A stretch of 9,019 nt of DNA. Origin: JANNHK01 sp031404355 (GTDB lineage Bacteria; Actinomycetota; Acidimicrobiia; IMCC26256; PALSA-610). The stretch lies in NCBI GenBank assembly GCA_031404355.1, contig JANNHK010000396.1:1-9019 (forward strand). Direction: 5' to 3'. Positions 1 to 6,523 of the stretch are shown one piece after another (positions within the stretch are counted from its first letter, which is position 1; every line of letters starts with the position of its first letter). Below the pieces are notes generated by a model that was not told the origin of the DNA, ran no database searches, and worked only from the letters and a program-made list of their open reading frames with translations. Both the position numbers and the translations under genes were made by a program.

Positions 1-350
1 GGGCGCACCAATGCCCCAGCGCCTCGCGTGACGTTCAGGGCGACCGCCCACGCGGCCGACGCGACGAACGAGACGGCGAGCGACGTTCGCCACGGCGCGC
101 GACTCGCGACCTTCGGCACCCAGACCAAGAGTGCTACGCCCGCCGCAATCGCGAAGAGGTGCGCGGGAGAAACGTGTACGTCGCGCACGGCGTAGAGCGG
201 CGGGAACCGCACGCTGATGTCGACGCCCGACGATCGAAGATGCTCGCCCCAACGATTCGCGACGACGAGCAGTGCCAGGAACGCGGTCAGCGTGACCCAG
301 GTTGTAGCCCGCCGGCGCGTTGCCGTCGACGACAGGAGCGCGGTGGTCAC
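1..350 (-). CDS. Multi-pass membrane protein, partial (3' end outside window)
   Basis: The minus strand is open from the left edge to at least position 376 and reads as a membrane protein. From the GTG at 350 about 116 residues are visible, with hydrophobic segments near residues 18-32, 64-79 and 89-106. Between the first two lies an extracytoplasmic-looking loop containing VRFPPLYAVRD. Codons show the high G/C third position of real genes here. The start is uncertain: hydrophobic residues (LPLSYAAVVTTALL) continue upstream of GTG 350, but the only in-frame ATG is at 506, which would overlap the divergent glycosyltransferase head to head. CTG codons at 374 and 446 are rarer options. I do not recognise the family firmly. 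Similar small membrane proteins sit beside GT2/DUF2064 pairs in other actinobacteria as far as I recall, so a role in the same envelope pathway is inference. Confidence 0.6.
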   Translation of the reverse strand, partial: MTTALLSSTATRRRATTWVTLTAFLALLVVANRWGEHLRSSGVDISVRFPPLYAVRDVHVSPAHLFAIAAGVALLVWVPKVASRAPWRTSLAVSFVASAAWAVALNVTRGAGALVR

Positions 351-462
351 GACGGCAGCGTAGGAGAGCGGCAGGGCCGACCACCGTGCGTGCCTGCGAG
401 TTTCGCGAATCGTAAGCCGCTTCGTGCTCGGGGCCGGGCGTTGCAGTCGTATCGTTACTGCC

Positions 463-1107
463 GTGATCGACGTCGTCCTGCCCGTCCTCGACGAAGCGCA
501 AGCCATCCCCCGTGTCTTGGCGCAACTCCCCGCCGGGTATCGAGCCGTTGTCGTCGACAACGGGTCGGCCGACGGGTCGGGCGACGTCGCTCGCGATCTC
601 GGCGCGCTGGTCGTGAACGAGCAACGCCGAGGCTTCGGTGCCGCGTGCTACGCGGGCCTCCTCGCGGCGACCACCGAGGTCGTGTGCTTCATGGACTGCG
701 ACGCGTCGCTCGATGCCGCCCAACTCCCGCGCGTTGCCGAACCAGTGTGCGAAGGAAGGGTCGATTTGATGATCGGTACGCGGCGAGCGGCACCGGGCGC
801 GTGGCCCGTGCACGCGCGCATCGCGAACCGCGTCCTCGGCGTCATCGTCCGCCACCGCGCCGGTGTTGCAATCGCCGACCTCGGACCGATGCGCGCGGCG
901 CGGCGCGACGCGTTGGTCGCGCTCGATCTCTGCGACCGCCGGTTCGGGTGGCCGCTCGAGATGGTGCTGCGCGCGGCCGAGGCCGGATGGACGATCGACC
1001 AGACGGAGGTCGACTACGCACCGCGCATCGGGAAGTCGAAGGTCACGGGAACGGCGCGCGGTACCGCCCGCGCCGTGCGCGACATGGCCGCGGTGTTGCG
1101 CCAGTGA
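463..1107 (+). CDS. Glycosyltransferase family 2 (GT-A fold)
   Basis: This is a 214-residue single-domain GT2 enzyme, expected to move a sugar from a nucleotide-sugar donor to a lipid or glycan acceptor at the cytoplasmic face of the membrane. Visible are the N-terminal strand IDVVLPVLDEA (residues 2-12), the nucleotide-binding VVDNGSADGS (30-39, Asp32), the RRGFGAACYAGL segment (55-66) and the metal-binding DxD as D78-C-D80. There is no membrane segment, unlike longer dolichyl-phosphate mannosyltransferases with TM tails. GTG 463 is chosen because the conserved fold begins at once after it; GTG 424 would add 13 residues unlike the family. No Shine-Dalgarno is visible, so leaderless translation is possible. 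The stop overlaps the next gene's start (GTGA), implying translational coupling. Donor and acceptor cannot be told from sequence. Confidence 0.88.
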   Translation: MIDVVLPVLDEAQAIPRVLAQLPAGYRAVVVDNGSADGSGDVARDLGALVVNEQRRGFGAACYAGLLAATTEVVCFMDCDASLDAAQLPRVAEPVCEGRVDLMIGTRRAAPGAWPVHARIANRVLGVIVRHRAGVAIADLGPMRAARRDALVALDLCDRRFGWPLEMVLRAAEAGWTIDQTEVDYAPRIGKSKVTGTARGTARAVRDMAAVLRQ

Positions 1108-1754
1108 TCCCGGCGACGATCATCGTCATCGCCAAGGCGCCGGTACCGGGCCGGGTCAAGACGCGCTTGTGCCCGCCGTGTTCCCCCGAACAGGCGGCCA
1201 ACCTCGCCCGGGCCGCTCTCGCCGACACGCTGGCCGCAGTCGCAAGCGTTCCGGTCGACCGCCATCTCGTGGTGCTCGACGGGGTGCCCGGACCGTGGCT
1301 GCCGACGGGGATGGACGTGGTCCCGCAAACACCCGGTGAATTCGGCGTACGTCTCGGAGCCGCGTTCGCCGTGGCGGACGGTCCCGCCCTCCTCGTAGGC
1401 ATGGATACTCCGCAGCTGACGAGCGCGGCGATCGAACGTGCTCTGGGCGTGCTCCTTCGCCCGGGTGTCGATGCCGTTGTCGGTCCGGCCTCCGACGGAG
1501 GGTGGTGGGGAATGGGCCTACGGCGCGCCGACGCGCGTGTGTTCGACGGAGTTCCGATGAGTACGGGCCAGACCATCGCGTACCAGCTCCGGCAGATGCG
1601 AGCGCTGGGACTGCGGACAACGATGCTCGACCTCCTCCGCGACGTGGACGACTTCGACGACGCGCGAGCGGTCGCCGAACTCGTGCCGGGCTCCGCATTC
1701 GCGCGGGCGGTCGACGAGGTGGCCGCGTGCATACCCCTTCCTGAACGCGTGTGA
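1104..1754 (+). CDS. DUF2064 / TIGR04282-family glycosyltransferase-like protein
   Basis: A 216-residue protein of the DUF2064 (TIGR04282, 'glycosyltransferase A') family, whose fold resembles MobA/GlmU-type nucleotidyltransferases; the exact reaction is not established. Diagnostic motifs are AKAPVPGRVKTRLCPP (residues 10-25), the GMDTPQL strand with probable metal ligand Asp101 (99-105), and SDGGWWGMGL (130-139). The GTG start at 1104 overlaps the GT2 stop. GT2 plus DUF2064 in tandem is a recurring bacterial arrangement, suggesting a shared glycan or lipid product. The last eight codons (ATA CCC CTT CCT GAA CGC GTG TGA) break the G/C-ending codon pattern of the rest, while another frame there fits it, so the natural C-terminus may have been replaced by deletion into the following deacetylase. 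The domain itself appears complete. Confidence 0.88.
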   Translation: MIPATIIVIAKAPVPGRVKTRLCPPCSPEQAANLARAALADTLAAVASVPVDRHLVVLDGVPGPWLPTGMDVVPQTPGEFGVRLGAAFAVADGPALLVGMDTPQLTSAAIERALGVLLRPGVDAVVGPASDGGWWGMGLRRADARVFDGVPMSTGQTIAYQLRQMRALGLRTTMLDLLRDVDDFDDARAVAELVPGSAFARAVDEVAACIPLPERV

Positions 1755-2244
1755 CGCCGACGGCGTCGACGCTCGGGTCCACCTCGTCGCCGCCATCGAG
1801 GCCGCCGGCCACGAGGTCGCGCTCCATACGTTCGACCACACCGATGTCGAGGGGCGCAGCGCCGAAGCCATCGGCGACGACCTCGCCGAGACGACGGCCG
1901 CAGTTCGCGCCGCCGGTGTCGTACCCGCATTGCTGTTCCGCCCGCCGCACGGCGTTCAGGACGTCGTCGGCGCCGAGGCCGTGTGCGCCGCCGGGCTGCG
2001 GACGATCGGCTGGTGGATCAACGTCAACGAGCTCACCGACCCGCTGCTCGACGCGATCGAGCCGGGCACGATCGTGCTGGCCCACGACGGTCGCCGCGAC
2101 CGGCGCCTCGACGTGACCGAACTCGATCGCCTCCTGACCGCAATCGCGGCGCGCGGGCAGCGCGGTGTCGCTATCGGGGAGCTGCTCACCGCCGCCGGTG
2201 TGGAATCGGCCGCGCGCGGCCGCGCCCGCCCGGGCGATCGGTAG
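1729..2244 (+). pseudogene. Polysaccharide deacetylase (NodB/CE4), 5'-truncated remnant
   Basis: The frame ending at TAG 2242-2244 encodes the C-terminal two-thirds of a carbohydrate esterase 4 deacetylase. It has AAGHEVALHTFDH, with the metal-binding His pair at codons 1825 and 1837, then FRPPHG (1936-1953, the RxPxG motif) and IVLAHDG (the C-terminal His motif). Missing is the N-terminal TFDDGP strand that supplies the catalytic base and a metal Asp. The WDxD region reads WWINVNE. The frame is open upstream to a stop at 1558-1560, but no ATG, GTG or TTG occurs before TTG 1930, which lies after the His motif. Good codon use begins near 1729, inside the DUF2064 tail. It is therefore a truncated, probably inactive gene, or one broken by an assembly error. 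An intact version would N-deacetylate peptidoglycan or another amino-sugar polymer. Confidence 0.75.
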
Positions 2245-2255
2245 GTTCGGTGGCG

Positions 2256-2939
2256 ATGGCCGACGAGGGGAACGCGATCACCGTCCGCGATCTCTCGCAC
2301 GGGTACGAAACGCCCGGCGGGCGACTCACGGTGCTCGACTGCGTGTCGTGCGATGTCGCCCGGCGCGAGGTCGTCGCGGTCACCGGCGCGTCGGGCGCCG
2401 GAAAGTCGACGCTGCTCGCGCTGCTGGGTGGTCTGGAGCCACCGCAGTCGGGGACGGTTCGGGTCGCGGGCCGCGACCTCGCGGTGCTCTCCGGAGACGA
2501 CCTGGCGGCCTACCGGCGCGAGGCGATTGGGTTCGTGTTCCAGGACTACGGGCTGCTCGGTCAGCTCACGGCGCTCGAGAACGTCGAACTCGCGTTGACC
2601 CTCGGCCGCGTACCCCGGGCTCGGCGCCGAGTTCGCGCCCGCGACCTGCTCGCGTCCGTCGGGCTCGCGAGCCGCGGCGAACACCGGCCCCGGGCGTTGA
2701 GCGGTGGCGAGAACCAGCGGGTGGCCATCGCCCGTGCGCTCGCGAACACACCCGAGGTGCTCCTGGCCGACGAGCCGACCGGAAACCTCGACGCGACGGC
2801 GACGGTCGCGATTCTCGATCTGCTCGCCGGTCTGCCCCGCGAACACGGCTGCACGCTCGTGGTCGTGACCCACGATCCGGCGGTGGCTGCCCGCGCCGAC
2901 CGCGTGCTCGCGCTCGTCGACGGGCGGTTCGGACCATGA
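2256..2939 (+). CDS. ABC transporter ATP-binding protein, MacB/LolD type
   Basis: A 227-residue ATPase of the MacB/LolD/FtsE group, which drives extrusion or mechanotransmission by FtsX-domain permeases. All ABC elements are present: Walker A GASGAGKST (44-52), Q-loop Gln96 in VFQDYGLL, signature LSGGENQRVAIARAL (148-162), Walker B VLLADEPTGNLD (168-179) with catalytic Glu173, and switch His206 in VVVTHD. The Gln96-centred QDYGLL and the DEPTGNLD sequence are typical of this group. ATG 2256 is chosen; GTG 2250 in the same frame would add two residues and begins 5 bp after the deacetylase stop. Its TGA overlaps the ATG of a six-codon mini-ORF that reaches the permease start. The neighbouring permease is its evident partner; the substrate is unknown. 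Confidence 0.93.
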   Translation: MADEGNAITVRDLSHGYETPGGRLTVLDCVSCDVARREVVAVTGASGAGKSTLLALLGGLEPPQSGTVRVAGRDLAVLSGDDLAAYRREAIGFVFQDYGLLGQLTALENVELALTLGRVPRARRRVRARDLLASVGLASRGEHRPRALSGGENQRVAIARALANTPEVLLADEPTGNLDATATVAILDLLAGLPREHGCTLVVVTHDPAVAARADRVLALVDGRFGP

Positions 2940-2956
2940 AGCGCACCGCGTCATGA
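2936..2956 (+). other. Six-codon mini-ORF bridging ATPase stop and permease start
   Basis: The ATG at 2936-2938 overlaps the ATPase TGA (2937-2939) as ATGA. The frame reads MKRTAS and stops at TGA 2954-2956, itself overlapping the permease ATG (2953-2955) as a second ATGA. The permease has no clear Shine-Dalgarno in the preceding bases. A terminating ribosome could reinitiate here, translate six codons and be handed to the permease. This relay is inference; the overlaps are seen directly and may be chance. Confidence 0.35.
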
Positions 2957-4293
2957 CGTGGCGCGACGCGATTGCACTGGCGGCACGCAGCGTCGGGCGG
3001 CGTCTCGGGCGCGCCGCGCTGACGGTGCTCGCGATCGGACTCGCGGCGGCGTTGCTTTCGTCGCTGCTCATTGCCAGTACCGCGGCCCAGCGGCGGGTGC
3101 TCGACCAGGTGAGCGACGGCGGGCCGCTGGCGGGTATCCAGGTCGCGGCCGCCGAACCCGATCCGGGCGCGCTCGACAGCGACAACCCGCCACGCGGTGA
3201 GGCGCGCGCGATCGACGACGACGCCGTCCGCCAGATCGCGGCGCTGCCCGGTGTCACGTCGGTAGTTCCCGTCGTCGCCAACCCGGTCATCGTGGTGCCG
3301 CCCGCGGAACCGCTTCCGGGGTCGCACCCGCGCCGGCGCGATCTCACGCGAGACGGCACGCTCGAGCGGTACTTCGACACGATCGTCGGCATCGACCTCA
3401 CCCGGGCCGTCGATCTCCCGATCGTGATCGTGAGCGGGCGACTTCCCGCGACCAACGGGGCCGCGGAAGCGGCGGTCAGCGTTGGTTACCTGCGCCGGTT
3501 GGGAATCGACAAGCAGCGCGCCGACGACGTCGTCGGAACGGAGCTGGTGATCGGCGAACCGCGTGCGTATGCCGATGGTGACGACGTCGTGGTGCGTGGC
3601 CGCTGGGTCCGCCTCCAGATCGTCGGCGTCGTCGCGCAGGAGGTCGGTACGGGCCAAGTGGTGGTGTCGCTCGAGGAAGCCCAACGGGCGCGGGCGTGGT
3701 CGGTCGCGGGCATCGAGGTCGAAGGGTTCGACGTACCGGAGTCGCCGTATACGGCATTGTTCGTCGTTGCCGACGGTCTCGAACGGGTTCCCGAAGTCCG
3801 CCAGGCGATCACCGATGTCGGATACTCCACGAGCGCACCCGAGACACTCATCGAATCAGTGCAGCGCTACCTGCGTGTCGTCGAGATCGTGCTCGCGGGC
3901 ATCGGCGTGATCGCTCTCGCGATCGCGGCGCTCGGAGTATCGAACGCGATGCTCGCGGCCGTGCGCGAGCGCCGCCGTGAGATCGGCGTCTTGAAGGCTG
4001 TCGGTGCATCGGATCGTGACGTGCGCCGTATCTTTCTCGTCGAGGCGGGGACGCTGGGATTCCTGGGCGGCATCGTCGGTACCGCCGTCGGCTACCTCGC
4101 GGCGCAGGCGCTCGCGGCCGTTGTGAACAGCTATCTGGCCAGCCAGCGGCTCGAGACCGTGGAACTCGGCCTCCCCGTCTTCCTCGTGGTCGCGGTCGTC
4201 GCCGGCTCGACCGTACTGGCACTTCTCGCCGGAACGATTCCCGCCCAACGCGCGGCGCGGCTCCCGGCGCGACAGGCGATGGGCGACGCGTGA
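2953..4293 (+). CDS. ABC transporter permease, MacB_PCD/FtsX domains
   Basis: A 446-residue permease with the standard MacB-like layout: one N-terminal membrane segment (about residues 20-43), a large extracytoplasmic domain (about 45-300), then three membrane segments in the FtsX domain (about 309-333, 363-388 and 406-430). Family hallmarks are ERRREIGVLKAVGAS after the second helix and IPAQRAARLPARQAM at the C-terminus. It pairs with the preceding ATPase, and as only one half-transporter is encoded it probably works as a homodimer. Such proteins act by mechanotransmission on periplasmic or membrane-surface partners such as lipoproteins, peptides or hydrolases. The next gene, overlapping by GTGA, encodes a lipoprotein, a plausible partner. 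There is no visible ribosome-binding site, so coupling to the ATPase is likely. Substrate unknown. Confidence 0.92.
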   Translation: MTWRDAIALAARSVGRRLGRAALTVLAIGLAAALLSSLLIASTAAQRRVLDQVSDGGPLAGIQVAAAEPDPGALDSDNPPRGEARAIDDDAVRQIAALPGVTSVVPVVANPVIVVPPAEPLPGSHPRRRDLTRDGTLERYFDTIVGIDLTRAVDLPIVIVSGRLPATNGAAEAAVSVGYLRRLGIDKQRADDVVGTELVIGEPRAYADGDDVVVRGRWVRLQIVGVVAQEVGTGQVVVSLEEAQRARAWSVAGIEVEGFDVPESPYTALFVVADGLERVPEVRQAITDVGYSTSAPETLIESVQRYLRVVEIVLAGIGVIALAIAALGVSNAMLAAVRERRREIGVLKAVGASDRDVRRIFLVEAGTLGFLGGIVGTAVGYLAAQALAAVVNSYLASQRLETVELGLPVFLVVAVVAGSTVLALLAGTIPAQRAARLPARQAMGDA

Positions 4294-4937
4294 GGCGCAT
4301 GCTCGCAGTGTGTGCAGTTGCCGTTGCCGCCGTTGCCGGCGTTACCGGTTGCTCAGGTGGCGGCGGGAGCGACACGGCACCGACCGCGCCGAGCGAAGTC
4401 GGGCAATCGCTGTTGGTCATCGGATCGGGGTCGTCGAACGGTGAGGAACTTGGCGACCCGCTCCGCGAGGCGTGGCCGCGAGTGCTGTTCGGCGAGATGC
4501 TCCCGCCGTCGACGACGCTCGTCAACGGCGCGAGCGGACCGTCGACAGTCGCCGAGGCGATCGTCGAGCAAGTTCCGCTGGCCGACGAGTTGCGACCGGA
4601 CTTGGTCGCGGTGTGGCTCGGCTCGTACGACCTGAATCAAGGCACCCCACCCGAGGAGTTCGGTACGCAGATGCGCGCCCTGATCGGCGCGCTTGCGGCG
4701 AGCGGGTCGGGTCGGGTCTTCGTCGCCGACCTGCCGCGCTTGCCCGCGTACGACGAAGAACTGCGTGTGCTCTACAACGACGAGATCGCCGCAGCGGTCC
4801 TGGCGTCGGACGCGACACTCGTACCGCTCCGGGACGAGACGCTCGCGCCGGTCGATGCCGAGCACGACTACCAGCCGGATGCGGCCGGCCACCGGCTCAT
4901 TGCCGAGGCGTTCGCGGACTCGATGCTTTCCCGGTGA
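4290..4937 (+). CDS. Lipoprotein with SGNH-hydrolase-like domain
   Basis: A 215-residue protein with a lipoprotein signal: MRRM, a hydrophobic stretch (residues 5-19) and lipobox V-T-G-C, with Cys21 as the lipidated residue. A Gly/Ser/Thr/Pro linker (22-38) leads to an SGNH/GDSL-type fold. LLVIGSGSSNG (41-51) stands for block I, with Ser48 as possible nucleophile; NGASG (79-83) for block II; WLGSYDLN (109-116) for block III; DAEHDYQPDAAGH (189-201) for block V. Several key positions differ from consensus: no GDS, GxND reads GSYD, and the usual DxxHP is altered. Activity as an acyl-esterase is thus uncertain. It should sit on the outer face of the cytoplasmic membrane beside the permease, whose stop overlaps this GTG start. 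ATG 4299 is an alternative start. It could be an esterase on envelope glycans or a binding subunit. Confidence 0.75.
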   Translation: MRRMLAVCAVAVAAVAGVTGCSGGGGSDTAPTAPSEVGQSLLVIGSGSSNGEELGDPLREAWPRVLFGEMLPPSTTLVNGASGPSTVAEAIVEQVPLADELRPDLVAVWLGSYDLNQGTPPEEFGTQMRALIGALAASGSGRVFVADLPRLPAYDEELRVLYNDEIAAAVLASDATLVPLRDETLAPVDAEHDYQPDAAGHRLIAEAFADSMLSR

Positions 4938-4952
4938 CCGCGTTCGCCGTTG

Positions 4953-6398
4953 TTACAGCTCGGCGCGGTGGCGATCGACGAGTATGTCGGCCCAGTGACC
5001 GCGGCCCGTTGCCCGTAATCGCTCGACGTAGGGAGCGAGATGCCGGCGCACGTGGTACGGGCCGCCCTCGCTGCGGACGACGTCGAGCGGGTCGTTCTGT
5101 TGGCTGCGTTCGAGCTGATCGGCCGTCCACTTTTCGAGGATCGCGCCGCCGTGCTTCGCGGTGGTCGTGTCGGTCGCGGCGAGATCGGTCGTCTCGTGCG
5201 GATCGCGCGCGACATCGAACAGCATCTCGTCGTTCCAGTTCCCGTGGTAGCCGTCATGCCACGTTCGTAGATAGAGGTGGTCGCCGAAGCGCACGCCGCG
5301 CTGGCACGACCACGCGCCCTGCGACACCACGAGGTGATCTCGACCGGCGCCACCGATGGTGATCGGTTGTCCGTCCCACGCGCGTGGCACCGTGAGTCCG
5401 GCGAGTTCGACAAGGGTCGCCGCGACGTCGAGGTGATACTGCAATCCGTCGTGCACCTGCGGGGCGATTCCGGGCCAGCGGAGGACGGCCGGGATGTGGC
5501 ACGTCGCCTCGTCGGCGGCCTGGTGGTCGGCGTAGACGCCGAGCTCACCGAACGCTTCACCGTGATCGGTGCTGACGAGTACCGCCGTGTCGTCGAGCAC
5601 GCCGAGGTCGTCGAGTTTGTTCAGCAGTGTGCCGAGCGCGTCGTCGGCGTAGCGGATTCCGACGTCGTATCCGTCGAAGATCTGCTTCACCGAGTCCATC
5701 GAGCCGGCGTCCCACGGTTGGCGCGGCGGTGGCGGTCCCCACTCGTCGGGCGTGAAGCCCCACGGCTCCTGGGCCGAGTGCGGCCCGGACAATTCCCAGT
5801 TGCGCGCGCGTACGGCTTCGGTGTGCCACGCCGGGACCGGGTCCGACGCGAACGGGTTCCCGTATTCGGCGGGCGTGTTGTACGGCGTGTGCGGGTCCCA
5901 CAGATGCACGTGCAGGAACCACTGGTCGGCGCGCCCGCGGCGCTCCAGCCAATCGAGCGCGCCGGGCAGGACCTGATCGGCACGCTCGCCGCCCATGCCC
6001 CGCATGAGGTTCATGGCTTCCATGAACCCGGCGTTCCACCACGTCGCCGAGTGCCGGAACGGAAAACTCGACAACGACGCGGTGTGCCAGCCCGCGTTGT
6101 AGAACCGGCTCGCCCACGACTGCGACGACCACCGGCTCACGAACTCGCGCTTGCGTCCGAGCGATCGCAGATCGGCGGTCGTACCGCCGTGGTTCACGAC
6201 GCCGTTGCGGATCCCGAACGCGCCGGTGATGAGAGCGGTTCGGCTCGGCAAGCACGGCACATCAGACGCGTACACGTTGGCGAAGCGCACACCGTCGGCG
6301 GCCAGCGCGTCGATGTTCGGGGTCGTGGCGCGGTGATAGCCGTAGCAACCGACGTGGTCGGCGCGCAGTGTGTCGACGTCGAGATACAGGATGCGCAT
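4953..6398 (-). CDS. Sulfatase (alkaline phosphatase superfamily, Cys-type)
   Basis: A 481-residue sulfatase hydrolysing a sulfate ester, or possibly a phosphonate/phosphate monoester or diester, since these share the fold. Seen are the N-terminal metal site ILYLDVDTLRADH (residues 3-15), the formylglycine signature C49-L-P-S-R-TAL-ITG, the HVHLWDPHTPY segment (163-173) and the second metal site STDHGE (276-281, Asp278 and His279). Cys49 must be oxidised to formylglycine by a maturase that is not encoded in this window. No signal peptide precedes the fold, so the enzyme appears cytoplasmic. ATG 6398 is preferred because the fold begins immediately and GAGGGG lies 3 nt upstream; a GTG/ATG further up at 6467 would add an atypical leader. 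The gene is transcribed against the operon to its left, and the stops lie 15 bp apart. Substrate unknown. Confidence 0.9.
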   Translation of the reverse strand: MRILYLDVDTLRADHVGCYGYHRATTPNIDALAADGVRFANVYASDVPCLPSRTALITGAFGIRNGVVNHGGTTADLRSLGRKREFVSRWSSQSWASRFYNAGWHTASLSSFPFRHSATWWNAGFMEAMNLMRGMGGERADQVLPGALDWLERRGRADQWFLHVHLWDPHTPYNTPAEYGNPFASDPVPAWHTEAVRARNWELSGPHSAQEPWGFTPDEWGPPPPRQPWDAGSMDSVKQIFDGYDVGIRYADDALGTLLNKLDDLGVLDDTAVLVSTDHGEAFGELGVYADHQAADEATCHIPAVLRWPGIAPQVHDGLQYHLDVAATLVELAGLTVPRAWDGQPITIGGAGRDHLVVSQGAWSCQRGVRFGDHLYLRTWHDGYHGNWNDEMLFDVARDPHETTDLAATDTTTAKHGGAILEKWTADQLERSQQNDPLDVVRSEGGPYHVRRHLAPYVERLRATGRGHWADILVDRHRAEL

Positions 6399-6433
6399 CT
6401 GCCCCTCAGCCTCGCCGGTTCCGGCCGCGGCGC

Positions 6434-6463
6434 ATTGCACACCAACTCGTCGATGTTGGTCAA
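6434..6463 (-). promoter_or_regulatory. Possible promoter of the sulfatase gene
   Basis: On the minus strand TTGACC (6463-6458) and TGCAAT (6439-6434) are separated by 18 nt. They match the sigma-70-type consensus at five and four of six bases. Transcription would begin near 6427, giving a leader of about 29 nt that contains the GAGGGG ribosome-binding site at 6407-6402. Matches this good arise by chance, so this is tentative. Confidence 0.3.
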
Positions 6464-6502
6464 GCATCGCCCTATTTCGGTGGGCACTTGCGAATCACCG
6501 GC

Positions 6503-6519
6503 GTTGTTTCGTAGACAAC
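6503..6519. promoter_or_regulatory. Small inverted repeat just upstream of the CMD-family gene
   Basis: GTTGT (6503-6507) and ACAAC (6515-6519) form a perfect 5 bp inverted repeat with a 7 bp centre, ending 4 bp before the GTG at 6524 in the divergent spacer. Size and location suit a TetR- or MarR-type operator overlapping a promoter, but the arms are short and no regulator gene lies in the window. Confidence 0.22.
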
Positions 6520-6523
6520 TGGC

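Noticed and set aside
159..1103. Long open frame upstream of and in frame with DUF2064, giving a 531-residue protein
   Set aside because: The added part is Arg-rich low-complexity translation of GC-rich DNA that overlaps the GT2 gene and the divergent membrane gene; the family domain starts at GTG 1104.
2697..2742. ABC signature LSGGE instead of LSGGQ
   Set aside because: LSGGE variants are common in the MacB/LolD group, so this is not unusual.
1956..3684. Long minus-strand frames (499 and 372 codons) opposite the ABC genes
   Set aside because: Arg/Ser-rich shadow translations opposite the complete Walker motifs and FtsX domain of the plus strand.
4937..4969. ACCGCG (4937-4942) and CGCGGT (4964-4969) as a bidirectional terminator between the convergent genes
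   Set aside because: The loop is 21 nt, there is no T-run on either side, and short GC-rich arms are expected by chance at this composition.
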